Source of the DNA: Stenotrophomonas panacihumi
GTDB taxonomy: Bacteria > Pseudomonadota > Gammaproteobacteria > Xanthomonadales > Xanthomonadaceae
NCBI RefSeq assembly: GCF_001431645.1
Contig: NZ_LLXU01000049.1
Location: forward strand, 1-51,997
Reading direction: 5' to 3'
DNA: 51,997 bases
Position 1 is the first letter of the stretch, and the number at the start of each line of letters is the position of its first letter. Positions 28,818 through 35,448 of this stretch are shown one piece after another. The notes under the pieces were generated by a model, which saw only the letters and a list, made by a program, of their open reading frames with translations, made no database searches and was not told the DNA's origin. A program made the position numbers and the translations under genes.

Positions 28818-29168
28818 ATGAAGTCTTTTGCCGTAGCTGCAAGGGCCCTGATGTTCGGGCTGCTGCTGTCGATCCCCGCCATGGCAGGCGCAAAGGTCGA
28901 TATCAACAGCGCAACCGTCGAGGAGCTGGATCAGGTGCTGGTCAATGTCGGGCCTTCCAAGGCCAAGGCGATTGTCGAGCACCGTGAAGCCCACGGGCCC
29001 TTCAAGAGCGCCGAGGACCTGGCGCAGGTCAAAGGGATCGGACTGAGTACCGTCGAACGGAATCGGGACCTCATCGAGGTCGGCGCCGGAAAGGCGCCCG
29101 GGAAGGCTCCAGTGAAGGAGCAGGGCAAGGCGGCAAGCGCACCGGCGGAGCCGGTCACGAGACAGTAG
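28818..29168 (+). CDS. ComEA-like helix-hairpin-helix protein
   Basis: A 116-residue secreted protein. ATG 28818 has an AAGGAG ribosome binding site 7 bp upstream and opens a signal peptide (~24 residues, FGLLLSIPAMAGA). The body is a tandem HhH domain: VDINSATVEELDQVLVNVG and PFKSAEDLAQVKGIGLSTVERN. A Lys/Pro/Ala-rich tail of ~25 residues follows. Such short ComEA homologues bind DNA in the periplasm and ratchet incoming DNA in natural transformation. Less GC-rich than its neighbours. A GGA-rich structured RNA segment follows the stop. Confidence 0.88.
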   Translation: MKSFAVAARALMFGLLLSIPAMAGAKVDINSATVEELDQVLVNVGPSKAKAIVEHREAHGPFKSAEDLAQVKGIGLSTVERNRDLIEVGAGKAPGKAPVKEQGKAASAPAEPVTRQ

Positions 29169-29310
29169 GAACAGGGATCGCAGGGATACGGCTCGACGCA
29201 GGATGCGTGGCCGAGCGCCATCTAGGCAGGAAGTCTAGGGGAAGGCTGGATGCCGACAAGGATGTGACCGCCCGGTGTCGCACAGGATGTGCCGCCGGGC
29301 GATTCTTTTT
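29169..29310 (+). ncRNA. Candidate CsrA/RsmA-sequestering RNA (or comEA 3'-UTR sponge)
   Basis: There are nine GGA triplets between 29168 and 29287. Five lie in loops of predicted hairpins: ACGCA-GGA-TGCGT (29196-29208, extended by GCTCG/CGAGC), CTAG-GCAGGAAGT-CTAG (29222-29238), GGC-TGGAT-GCC (29244-29254), ACA-AGGA-TGT (29256-29265) and GCACA-GGA-TGTGC (29280-29292). The fourth matches the CsrA consensus ACARGGAUGU fully. The last hairpin sits inside an intrinsic terminator. The region has no plausible protein. CsrB/RsmY-class RNAs titrate CsrA/RsmA with such repeated loops. The 5' end is unknown, so it may be an independent sRNA or a processed 3'-UTR of the comEA-like mRNA. Hairpins 2-4 are short (3-4 bp). 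Confidence 0.55.
29269..29310 (+). terminator. Strong intrinsic terminator
   Basis: CGCCCGG (29269-29275) pairs with CCGGGCG (29295-29301) and encloses a GCACA/TGTGC hairpin. ATTCTTTTT (29302-29310) follows. It terminates the comEA-like transcript or the candidate RNA. Confidence 0.85.
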
Positions 29311-29354
29311 GGGGCTTCCGCAATCCCTTGCGGCGCATGCGGCAGAATGCCCGC

Positions 29355-29963
29355 ATGGACTTCCTGAACACGCCCAGCCGCGTCATCCCCGCCGTCGACT
29401 ATCGCCGCGAACGCTGGCGCAACCAGCAAGGCTGGACGCGCGAGATCCTGCGCATGGGGCCGCCCGGCGAAGACTGGGCGCTGCGGCTGTCGATCGCCGA
29501 GATCGAGCAGGACGCCGACTTCTCCGCTTTCCCCGGCATCGATCGCGAGCTGGTACTGCTGCATGGCAACGGCATGCGGCTGTGTTTCGATGGAGGGGAA
29601 ACCGTCACGTTGCTGCCGCCGCACCAGCGGCTGCGCTTTCCTGGCGAGGCCGCGCTGCGCGGTGAACTGGTCGACGGCCCGACGCACGACTTCAACCTGA
29701 TGTGGCGCCGCGACCTGCTGCAGGCGACGCTGTTGCACCGGCCGCTGGTCGGTCCGATGCTGTTCTTCAGCGAGCCGGGCGTGGCGTGGGCGATCCACCT
29801 GCTGGGCGGGAACGCGCGCTTTGAATCCGAAGTGGCGTTGCCGCCGCTGGAAGGTGGCGATACCGCCTGGCTTGGTGCCGGTGCGCGCACGCGATACGCC
29901 CTGCACGGGGCCGGTGAATTGCTGGCCATCCGCATCGAGCCGCGGACCGGCGCCGCCGGCTAG
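29355..29963 (+). CDS. HutD-family protein
   Basis: A 202-residue cupin-like protein with the HutD pattern RERWRNQQGWTREIL, WALRLSIAEIEQDADFSAFPGIDRELVLLHG and VDGPTHDFNLMWRR. ATG 29355 starts the conserved part. HutD/Ves proteins accompany histidine utilisation in other bacteria, but no hut genes are here, so the role is unclear; Ves of E. coli is cold-inducible. It is convergent with the flavoprotein reductase, with a 4-bp overlap. Confidence 0.87.
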   Translation: MDFLNTPSRVIPAVDYRRERWRNQQGWTREILRMGPPGEDWALRLSIAEIEQDADFSAFPGIDRELVLLHGNGMRLCFDGGETVTLLPPHQRLRFPGEAALRGELVDGPTHDFNLMWRRDLLQATLLHRPLVGPMLFFSEPGVAWAIHLLGGNARFESEVALPPLEGGDTAWLGAGARTRYALHGAGELLAIRIEPRTGAAG

Positions 29964-31555
29964 TACACGTCGCGCCGGTAGCGGCCTTCGGCGAGCAGCC
30001 TTTCGCGGACGTCGCTGCCCAGGACTTGTTCCAGTACCGCGTCCACCGCCGGCGCCATGCCGCGCAGGCTGCCGCAGACATAGAGCGAAGCGCCCGTCGC
30101 GATCCACGCGCCCAGGTCGTTGGCCGCGGCGGCCAGGGCATCCTGCACATAGCGGTGCTCGCCGCCATCGCGCGAATACACCATGTCCAGGCGCCCGATC
30201 TCGCCGGCCGCCTGCCAGCGCCGCAGGTCGTCGGCGAAGTGGTTGTCGTGGGCGGCATGGCGCTCGCCGAACAGCAGCCAGTTGTGGGTATCGCCGGCCG
30301 CGATTCGCTCGGCCAGGTGCGCGCGCAGGCCGGCGATGCCGGTGCCGTTGCCGATCAGGATCAGCGGGCGATTCGTTTCCGGCGCGTGGAAGCCCGGGCT
30401 GGCGCGCAGGCGAAGGGCGATCGTGCCGCCTACCTTGGCGTGCTCGCACAGCCAGCCGCTGCCCAGGCCGGGTTGGCCATCGGCGCCGAGCTGGCGACGC
30501 ACGAGCAGGTCCAGCCGGCGTTCGGCCGGAATGCTGGCGATGGAGTATTCGCGATGCGGCAGCGGCTGCAGGCGATAAACCCAATCCTCCAGCGGTGCAT
30601 CGGTGGCTTCCTGCCATTGGGAGCGGGCGACCCAGTCGCGCAACGGCTCGCCGTGGACGAGGCGTCCGCCATCGAGATGGTTCGCCGCCAGGAAGCGGGC
30701 GACGGTCGTATCGCCATGGCGCGGGCCGATCTCGGCGATGTCGCCGGCCTGCCACGTCGGCCATGTGCCGTCCGCCGGCTGCAGGGAAATCCGGAACACC
30801 GCGCCGTGGTCGCAGCCCGGGTTGGTCTGCTCGCGGGCCTGCAGGCGCCAGGCCTGGTATTGCGGGCGTTCCCAGTCCGCCTGGGCGGTGCCGTCGCCGA
30901 GCTGCCCGAGCAGGTACTGCCAGTGGCGCAGGGTGCCGGGATCCGCGTTGTCGACTTCGACGCGGTCGAACAACGCATGCGCGCCCCGGTGCGAGAGCCA
31001 TTCGTCGAGCTGGCGGCCGAAGGCGCAGAAGTCGTCGTAGCTGCGGTCGCCCAGGGCCAGCAGGCCGTAGCGCAGGCGCGGGAGTGCCTCCACCTGCGGC
31101 TGGGTCTGGCGCAGGAAGGCGAGGGCGTGGTCGGGCGGGTCGCCCTCGCCGGTGGTGCTGACGACGAACAGCACGCGCTCGGCGGCGCGCAGGGTCTTGG
31201 CGTCCAGTGACTGCAGCGGAACCGATTGCGCCGCCACGCCGCCGGCGCGCAACGCGTCGACGCTGCGTTCGGCCAGCTCGGCGGCAAAGCCGGTCTGGCT
31301 GGCCCAGGCCACGATCAGCGGCGCGTCATCGCCGGCTTTGACGCGTGGCCCGCGCGCGCGCCAGGCAATGGCCAGGCACAGCGCGGCATAGGCCAGCACG
31401 CTGCCGGCGGCCGCCTGCCACTGCCAGGCCATGGCCGCGCCCGGCCACCAGTCGGCATCACCGTGCAGGCGCAGCAGCAGGCCGCCGGCCAAGGCGAGCA
31501 GGCCCATCACCGCGGCGTTGCCCAGCCACGTCCGCCACGACGACTGCGCGCTCAC
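29960..31555 (-). CDS. Membrane-anchored flavodoxin/NADPH reductase (sulfite-reductase flavoprotein-like)
   Basis: A 531-residue protein with two N-terminal membrane helices (~12-30 and 45-62), then a flavodoxin-like FMN domain (IVAWASQTGFAAELAE..., VVSTTGEGDPPDHA, LGDRSYDDFCAFG). The C-terminal half is a ferredoxin-reductase-like FAD/NADPH domain (REYSIASIP, LILIGNGTGIAGLRAHL, ATGASLYVCGSLRGM). It probably moves electrons from cytoplasmic NADPH to a membrane acceptor such as the PepSY protein. GTG 31555 overlaps the apbE stop (GTGA). Related to CysJ by fold only; no CysI is nearby. Confidence 0.88.
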   Translation of the reverse strand: MSAQSSWRTWLGNAAVMGLLALAGGLLLRLHGDADWWPGAAMAWQWQAAAGSVLAYAALCLAIAWRARGPRVKAGDDAPLIVAWASQTGFAAELAERSVDALRAGGVAAQSVPLQSLDAKTLRAAERVLFVVSTTGEGDPPDHALAFLRQTQPQVEALPRLRYGLLALGDRSYDDFCAFGRQLDEWLSHRGAHALFDRVEVDNADPGTLRHWQYLLGQLGDGTAQADWERPQYQAWRLQAREQTNPGCDHGAVFRISLQPADGTWPTWQAGDIAEIGPRHGDTTVARFLAANHLDGGRLVHGEPLRDWVARSQWQEATDAPLEDWVYRLQPLPHREYSIASIPAERRLDLLVRRQLGADGQPGLGSGWLCEHAKVGGTIALRLRASPGFHAPETNRPLILIGNGTGIAGLRAHLAERIAAGDTHNWLLFGERHAAHDNHFADDLRRWQAAGEIGRLDMVYSRDGGEHRYVQDALAAAANDLGAWIATGASLYVCGSLRGMAPAVDAVLEQVLGSDVRERLLAEGRYRRDVY

Positions 31556-32535
31556 GCCGTCGCCTCGAGCAGTGCCTCGAAGGCAGAACTCATGCTTTCC
31601 CGCAGGCCGCCCGCATCGCGCGCGAGGAAGCGCACGGCCAGTTGCAGCCGTTCGGCGAGCGCCAGGCCTTGCTCCGGGCCGAGCACGGTCATCGCGGTGG
31701 CCCAGGCGTCCGCGCGCGTGGTGTCGGCCGCCGCCACGGTCACCGCCGCCGGCGCGCGCGGCACGGGGCGGCGCAGCCGGGGATCGAAGGTGTGCGAATA
31801 GCGTTCGTCGTTGGCATCGAAGTGATGCCAGCGATCGCCGGAGGTGGCGACCGCGAGGTCGCGCAGGGTGAGCACGCGTGGCGGCAGTTCGGAGGCGAGG
31901 TCCTCTTCGGGCGCCGATTCGACCAGCACCCGCCACGGCTGGCCATCGGGCTTGTCGCCGTAGCCGTACAGTTCGCCGCCCACTTCGACCAGCGCGGCTT
32001 CCACGCCGGCATGGCGCAGGTACGCGGCGACTGCATCGACGCCGTATCCCTTGGCGATGGCGGAAAGATCCAGCTCCATGCCGCCGGGTTGCAACAGCTC
32101 GCGGCTGCCTGCATCCCACACCAGCCGGCACCAGCCCACGCGCGTGGCGGTGGCGGCGCGCTCGGCGTCCGAGGGCACGCGCATCGGTCCGCGCGAGGCG
32201 CCGAAACCCCACAGCGCCACCATCGGGCCCAGCGTCGGGTCGAACGCGCCCTGGCTGGCTTGCGCCACTTCCAGCGCCACCGACATGACGTGCGCGAAGC
32301 CGGTGGGCAGTCGCTGCAGCGTGCCCCGCGCGGCACGGTTGTAGCGGCTGATGTCCGAATCCGCTTCCCAGTTGCTCATCTGCGCCACGACATCGTCCAG
32401 CGTCGCCTGGATGCCGGCGTGCAGCCCGTGCAGGTCGCGCCCGCGGCGTACCGACAGGCGCACGCCCCAGGTCGTGCCCATGGTGGTGCCGCCGAGGCCG
32501 GCGACTTCGCGGTCGAGGAGCGTGTCGTGGTTCAT
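31552..32535 (-). CDS. apbE: FAD:protein FMN transferase
   Basis: A 327-residue ApbE. Landmarks are GTTMGTTWGVRLS near the N-terminus, ELDLSAIAKGYGVDAVAAYL (FAD and Mg2+ site), and ADTTRADAWATAMTVLG near the C-terminus. ApbE covalently attaches FMN to Thr/Ser of extracytoplasmic redox proteins. No signal peptide is obvious from the chosen ATG 32535, which is unusual for ApbE but seen in some clades. A canonical acceptor motif (D..[ST]GA[ST]) is not evident in the neighbouring secreted proteins. Confidence 0.92.
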   Translation of the reverse strand: MNHDTLLDREVAGLGGTTMGTTWGVRLSVRRGRDLHGLHAGIQATLDDVVAQMSNWEADSDISRYNRAARGTLQRLPTGFAHVMSVALEVAQASQGAFDPTLGPMVALWGFGASRGPMRVPSDAERAATATRVGWCRLVWDAGSRELLQPGGMELDLSAIAKGYGVDAVAAYLRHAGVEAALVEVGGELYGYGDKPDGQPWRVLVESAPEEDLASELPPRVLTLRDLAVATSGDRWHHFDANDERYSHTFDPRLRRPVPRAPAAVTVAAADTTRADAWATAMTVLGPEQGLALAERLQLAVRFLARDAGGLRESMSSAFEALLEATA

Positions 32536-32583
32536 GCGAAAGGGGGCGTGGCGTGCCGGGGAGAGAGCCGGCACGCCGCGCCG

Positions 32584-32602
32584 GCTGCCTTACTGCGGCA
32601 GC
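32584..32602 (-). other. Hairpin with the DUF4198 stop codon in its loop
   Basis: GCTGCC (32584-32589) and GGCAGC (32597-32602) flank a 7-nt loop that contains the TAA stop (32590-32592). The apbE start lies 55 bp beyond. No T-tract is present. Confidence 0.4.
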
Positions 32603-33405
32603 ACTTCGAGCGTGGCGACGTAGCTCAGGCGACGCTGCTTGGCCTGCTTCACCGAGGTCTTGCTGTCCTGGGTGGTGACTTCCAGCCAGTACATGCCGGC
32701 TTCCGGCCAGGTCACGCTGAAGTTGCCCTGCGCGTCGGTGGTCACCTTGATCTCGTCCTGCGCGTTGCGATAGCGCGTCGCGCCGCGGATGATCTCCACT
32801 TCCAGGCCGGCGGCCGGCTTGCCGTCGACCTGCAGCTTGAACTTCGCCGCTTCACCGGCGAACAGGTCGTTGGGATGCGTCACCGGCACCAGCTCCAGGC
32901 CCTGGCCGCTCGGCTTGAGCGCGGTCTGGTTCGGCGCGCCGTTGGTGACGAAGGTTTCCACGCGGCCGAGCTGCTGCGACACCTGCAGGTCCTTCGCATT
33001 CTTCGGCACCTCGGTGGCGAAGCTGGCCTCGTTGCCGCGCCAGCGCTTGGGCTTGCCGTCGTCCTGCTTCCAGCTGGCCATCAGGCCGCTGTTGATCACG
33101 CTCAGGCGGTAGGTACCGGCCTGGGCCAGCTCGACATCGAACACGCTGCGGAACTTGCCCGTCGCCGGGTTTTGCGGCTGCACCTGGCTGCCGTCCGGCG
33201 CGGTGATCACCAGGCCGTCCAGGCGCAGCGGCACGTGGTTGAGGTAGAACAGGTCGTTGGACACCGCGGCATCGACGCTGATCCACGGATTCTCGCCGGC
33301 GATGACGGTCTGCGACGGCAGCAGCCACGCCTTGTGGGCGAGGGCGGCCGGGGCCAGCGCCAGCAACGCGGTGGCGGCGAGCACGGTAAGGGCGGAACGC
33401 TTCAT
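32590..33405 (-). CDS. DUF4198 periplasmic protein
   Basis: A 271-residue secreted protein with signal peptide ending at [15 protein letters not shown] and the DUF4198 pattern (His after cleavage, [33 protein letters not shown] Ig beta-sandwich). ATG 33405 has AAGGAG 5 bp upstream. DUF4198 proteins often sit beside metal transport genes (Ni, Co, Fe) and the N-terminal His of the mature protein could bind metal. It is placed between DUF2271 and apbE. Confidence 0.88.
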   Translation of the reverse strand: MKRSALTVLAATALLALAPAALAHKAWLLPSQTVIAGENPWISVDAAVSNDLFYLNHVPLRLDGLVITAPDGSQVQPQNPATGKFRSVFDVELAQAGTYRLSVINSGLMASWKQDDGKPKRWRGNEASFATEVPKNAKDLQVSQQLGRVETFVTNGAPNQTALKPSGQGLELVPVTHPNDLFAGEAAKFKLQVDGKPAAGLEVEIIRGATRYRNAQDEIKVTTDAQGNFSVTWPEAGMYWLEVTTQDSKTSVKQAKQRRLSYVATLEVLPQ

Positions 33406-33436
33406 CGGAACTCCTTGGGTGATGACGGAAGACGGA

Positions 33437-33949
33437 TTACGGACGCACCGCGACGCTGACCGCGCCGAGTTCGCTGCTGCCCTGGGCCTTGCCCTGCTGC
33501 GCACCGGCGCCCCACTTGAAAGGCACCTTCAGCAGCTCGCGGCCGCCTACTTCGCGCACGGCTTCCACGACGAGGGTGTACTCGCCGGCCGCCAGGCCCT
33601 GCAGCTGCGCGTCGCCGAAGGAGAGTGCGTGCGCACCGGCCGGACGGGTCGGGCCGCTGACGCCATCGATCGGCAGCTGCGCGCTGCGGCCGCTCTTGCG
33701 CCACCACTGGCGCAGGTCGGGCAGCCACTTGGTGCCGTGGCCTTCGTTGGTGTCGCGGAACTGGTACCACACGGCCAGGTTGCGCGCGGTCTGCGCGTCG
33801 GCTCCTTCGATCCACACCGCCACATACGGGCGGTGGTACTCGGCGACGTTGAGCTTGGGGATCTCCACGTTGACGTCGAGCGTGGCGGCATAGGCCGGCG
33901 TGGCCACCAGGCCGCAGGTGGTGATCGCAAGGGTGATCGTGGCGCGCAT
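33437..33949 (-). CDS. DUF2271 periplasmic protein
   Basis: A 170-residue secreted protein with a signal peptide ([13 protein letters not shown]) and the DUF2271 pattern [37 protein letters not shown] and [27 protein letters not shown] lies 8 bp ahead of ATG 33949. The function is not settled; the family recurs next to PepSY and ApbE genes in proteobacteria. It is 18 bp downstream of the PepSY gene. Confidence 0.87.
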   Translation of the reverse strand: MRATITLAITTCGLVATPAYAATLDVNVEIPKLNVAEYHRPYVAVWIEGADAQTARNLAVWYQFRDTNEGHGTKWLPDLRQWWRKSGRSAQLPIDGVSGPTRPAGAHALSFGDAQLQGLAAGEYTLVVEAVREVGGRELLKVPFKWGAGAQQGKAQGSSELGAVSVAVRP

Positions 33950-33967
33950 GGGATGTCTCCGGAACGG

Positions 33968-34615
33968 TCAGTGGATGAGGAGCAGGGCGATCAGCACCGG
34001 CAGCAGCAGACCGAGGCCGACCAGCGGCCAGGTCATGCGGCGCTGGCGCGCATGCATCTGCAGCAGGAACAGGCCGGTGATGGCGAATACGAGGCAGGCG
34101 ATGGCGAACAGGTCGATGAACCAGCCCCAGGCCGGGCCCGCGTTGCGACCCTTGTGCAGGTCGTTGAAATAGGAAATCCAGCCACGCTGGGTGCGTTCGT
34201 ATTCCACCGCGCCGGTCTCGCGGTCGATGCTCAGCCAGGCGTCCTCGCCCGGCGCGGGCATCGACAGGTAGACCTCCTCGGCGGACCACTCGGCCTGCTT
34301 GCCGGACAACCGCAGCGACAGCTCACCGGACAACCAGCCCGATACCGAGGCCGGCAACGGCGCGTGGCCTTCTTCCGGGCCCTTCAGGCGTTCGAGCATC
34401 GGCGCGGGCAAGCTCAACCGATGATTGCTGACCTGCGGCTTGGCCTCGATCAGCGCGGCGTGGTTGAGCGTCAGTCCGGTCGCCGCGAACAGCAGCATGC
34501 CGACCAGGCACATCGCCGAGCTGATCCAGTGCCACTGGTGCAGCGTGCGCAGCCAGAAGCCGCGGCGTTGCTGTTGCGTGGCGAGATCGGAGGAGGAATC
34601 GGACAAGCCAGCCAC
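33968..34615 (-). CDS. PepSY-domain membrane protein
   Basis: A 215-residue protein with GTG start at 34615. A cytoplasmic N-terminus leads to helix 1 ([19 protein letters not shown]), a periplasmic PepSY domain (~60-155, with [29 protein letters not shown]), then two helices (~160-180 and ~190-213). The His in LHQWHW, TLNHA and DLHKG could ligate haem. It resembles PepSY-associated (PiuB-like) transmembrane proteins of iron uptake, possibly a ferric reductase. First gene of the five-gene unit; a Fur-like palindrome lies upstream. Confidence 0.87.
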   Translation of the reverse strand: MAGLSDSSSDLATQQQRRGFWLRTLHQWHWISSAMCLVGMLLFAATGLTLNHAALIEAKPQVSNHRLSLPAPMLERLKGPEEGHAPLPASVSGWLSGELSLRLSGKQAEWSAEEVYLSMPAPGEDAWLSIDRETGAVEYERTQRGWISYFNDLHKGRNAGPAWGWFIDLFAIACLVFAITGLFLLQMHARQRRMTWPLVGLGLLLPVLIALLLIH

Positions 34616-34635
34616 TACCGGGGAGGGGAGATCGC

Positions 34636-34658
34636 CATTCTATCCAATTGAGAATGGA
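34636..34658. promoter_or_regulatory. Fur-like operator before the PepSY operon
   Basis: CCATTCT and AGAATGG form perfect 7-bp arms around a 9-bp AT-rich centre. TTGAGAATGG resembles half of a Fur box. It lies 21 bp upstream of the PepSY GTG in a 66-bp gap, which fits iron-dependent repression. Confidence 0.5.
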
Positions 34659-34681
34659 TCGCAATTACAGAAGGTGGCGGA

Positions 34682-35374
34682 TCAGGTCTCCGACCAGCCG
34701 CGCAACAGGTTGTGATAGACGTTGGTCAGGCGCAGCAGCGCCTCGCGGTCCGCGCCGGAGTGCGTCAGCGACTGGATGGCGCCGTCCAGCTCGAACAGCA
34801 TCTGCCGCTGCTGCCCATCGCGCACCAGGCTCTGCACCCAGAAGAACGAGGCGATGCGCGCGCCCTGCGTCACCGGCATGACGCGATGCAGGCTGCTGGA
34901 GGGATACAGGATCAGGTCGCCCGCCGGCAGCTTCACCTCGTGCTCGCCGTAGGCGTCGTGGACGATCAACTCACCGCCCTCGTATTCCTCCGGTTCGCTC
35001 AGGAACAGCGTGCAGGAGAGATCGCTGCGCACGCTTACCGGCAGTTGACCTTCGCCGCCGCTGACCGTCATCACCGAACCATCGACATGGAAGCCGTAAT
35101 GGCCGCCGCCCTCGTAGCGGTTGAAGCGGGGCGGCACGGTGCGCAACGGCAACGCCGCCGCGAAGTACAGGGGGCTGCGCGACAGCGCATTGAGCACCGC
35201 CTGGCCAAGCTGTTGCTTCAGCGGCGAGGCATCGGGCAGCTGCAGGTTGCGCTTGACCTGCGCCCCCTGCGCGCCGACCGTCTCGCGGCCGTCGGTCCAT
35301 TCCGCCGCGTCCAGCTCGCGACGGAAACGCGCCACTTCCTCGGCGCCCAGGATGCCCGGAATGTGCAGCAGCAT
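34682..35374 (-). CDS. piuC: PiuC-type Fe(II)/2-oxoglutarate dioxygenase (PKHD hydroxylase)
   Basis: A 230-residue member of the YbiX/PiuC family. The iron triad is readable as His in GFHVDGSVM with the following Asp, and a distal His in [21 protein letters not shown]; the Arg binds 2-oxoglutarate. ATG 35374 follows an AGGGAG ribosome binding site. These genes travel with Fiu/PiuA receptors in many proteobacteria and are iron-repressed; the exact substrate is unknown. It lies 74 bp downstream of the receptor gene. Confidence 0.92.
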   Translation of the reverse strand: MLLHIPGILGAEEVARFRRELDAAEWTDGRETVGAQGAQVKRNLQLPDASPLKQQLGQAVLNALSRSPLYFAAALPLRTVPPRFNRYEGGGHYGFHVDGSVMTVSGGEGQLPVSVRSDLSCTLFLSEPEEYEGGELIVHDAYGEHEVKLPAGDLILYPSSSLHRVMPVTQGARIASFFWVQSLVRDGQQRQMLFELDGAIQSLTHSGADREALLRLTNVYHNLLRGWSET

Positions 35375-35392
35375 GGTGTTCTCCCTGCATGC

Positions 35393-35417
35393 GGACGCCT
35401 CCACGAGGGAGGCGTCC
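35393..35417 (-). other. Intercistronic hairpin between the receptor gene and piuC
   Basis: GGACGCCTCC (35393-35402) and GGAGGCGTCC (35408-35417) form a perfect 10-bp stem with a 5-nt loop, placed between the two genes and just before the piuC ribosome binding site. There is no T-tract. It may lower piuC expression relative to the receptor. Confidence 0.5.
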
Positions 35418-35448
35418 TGGGGTGACTACGCGTGGTCGACGTGGCCGG

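Noticed and set aside
29207..29665. Open frame crossing the GGA-rich RNA
   Set aside because: Shadow frame running into hutD out of frame; no ribosome binding site and Arg/Ala-rich composition.
30080..30120. TGAS in the flavoreductase as an ApbE flavinylation site
   Set aside because: It is part of the conserved NADPH-domain ATGASLYVCGS of CysJ-like proteins and lies on the cytoplasmic side.
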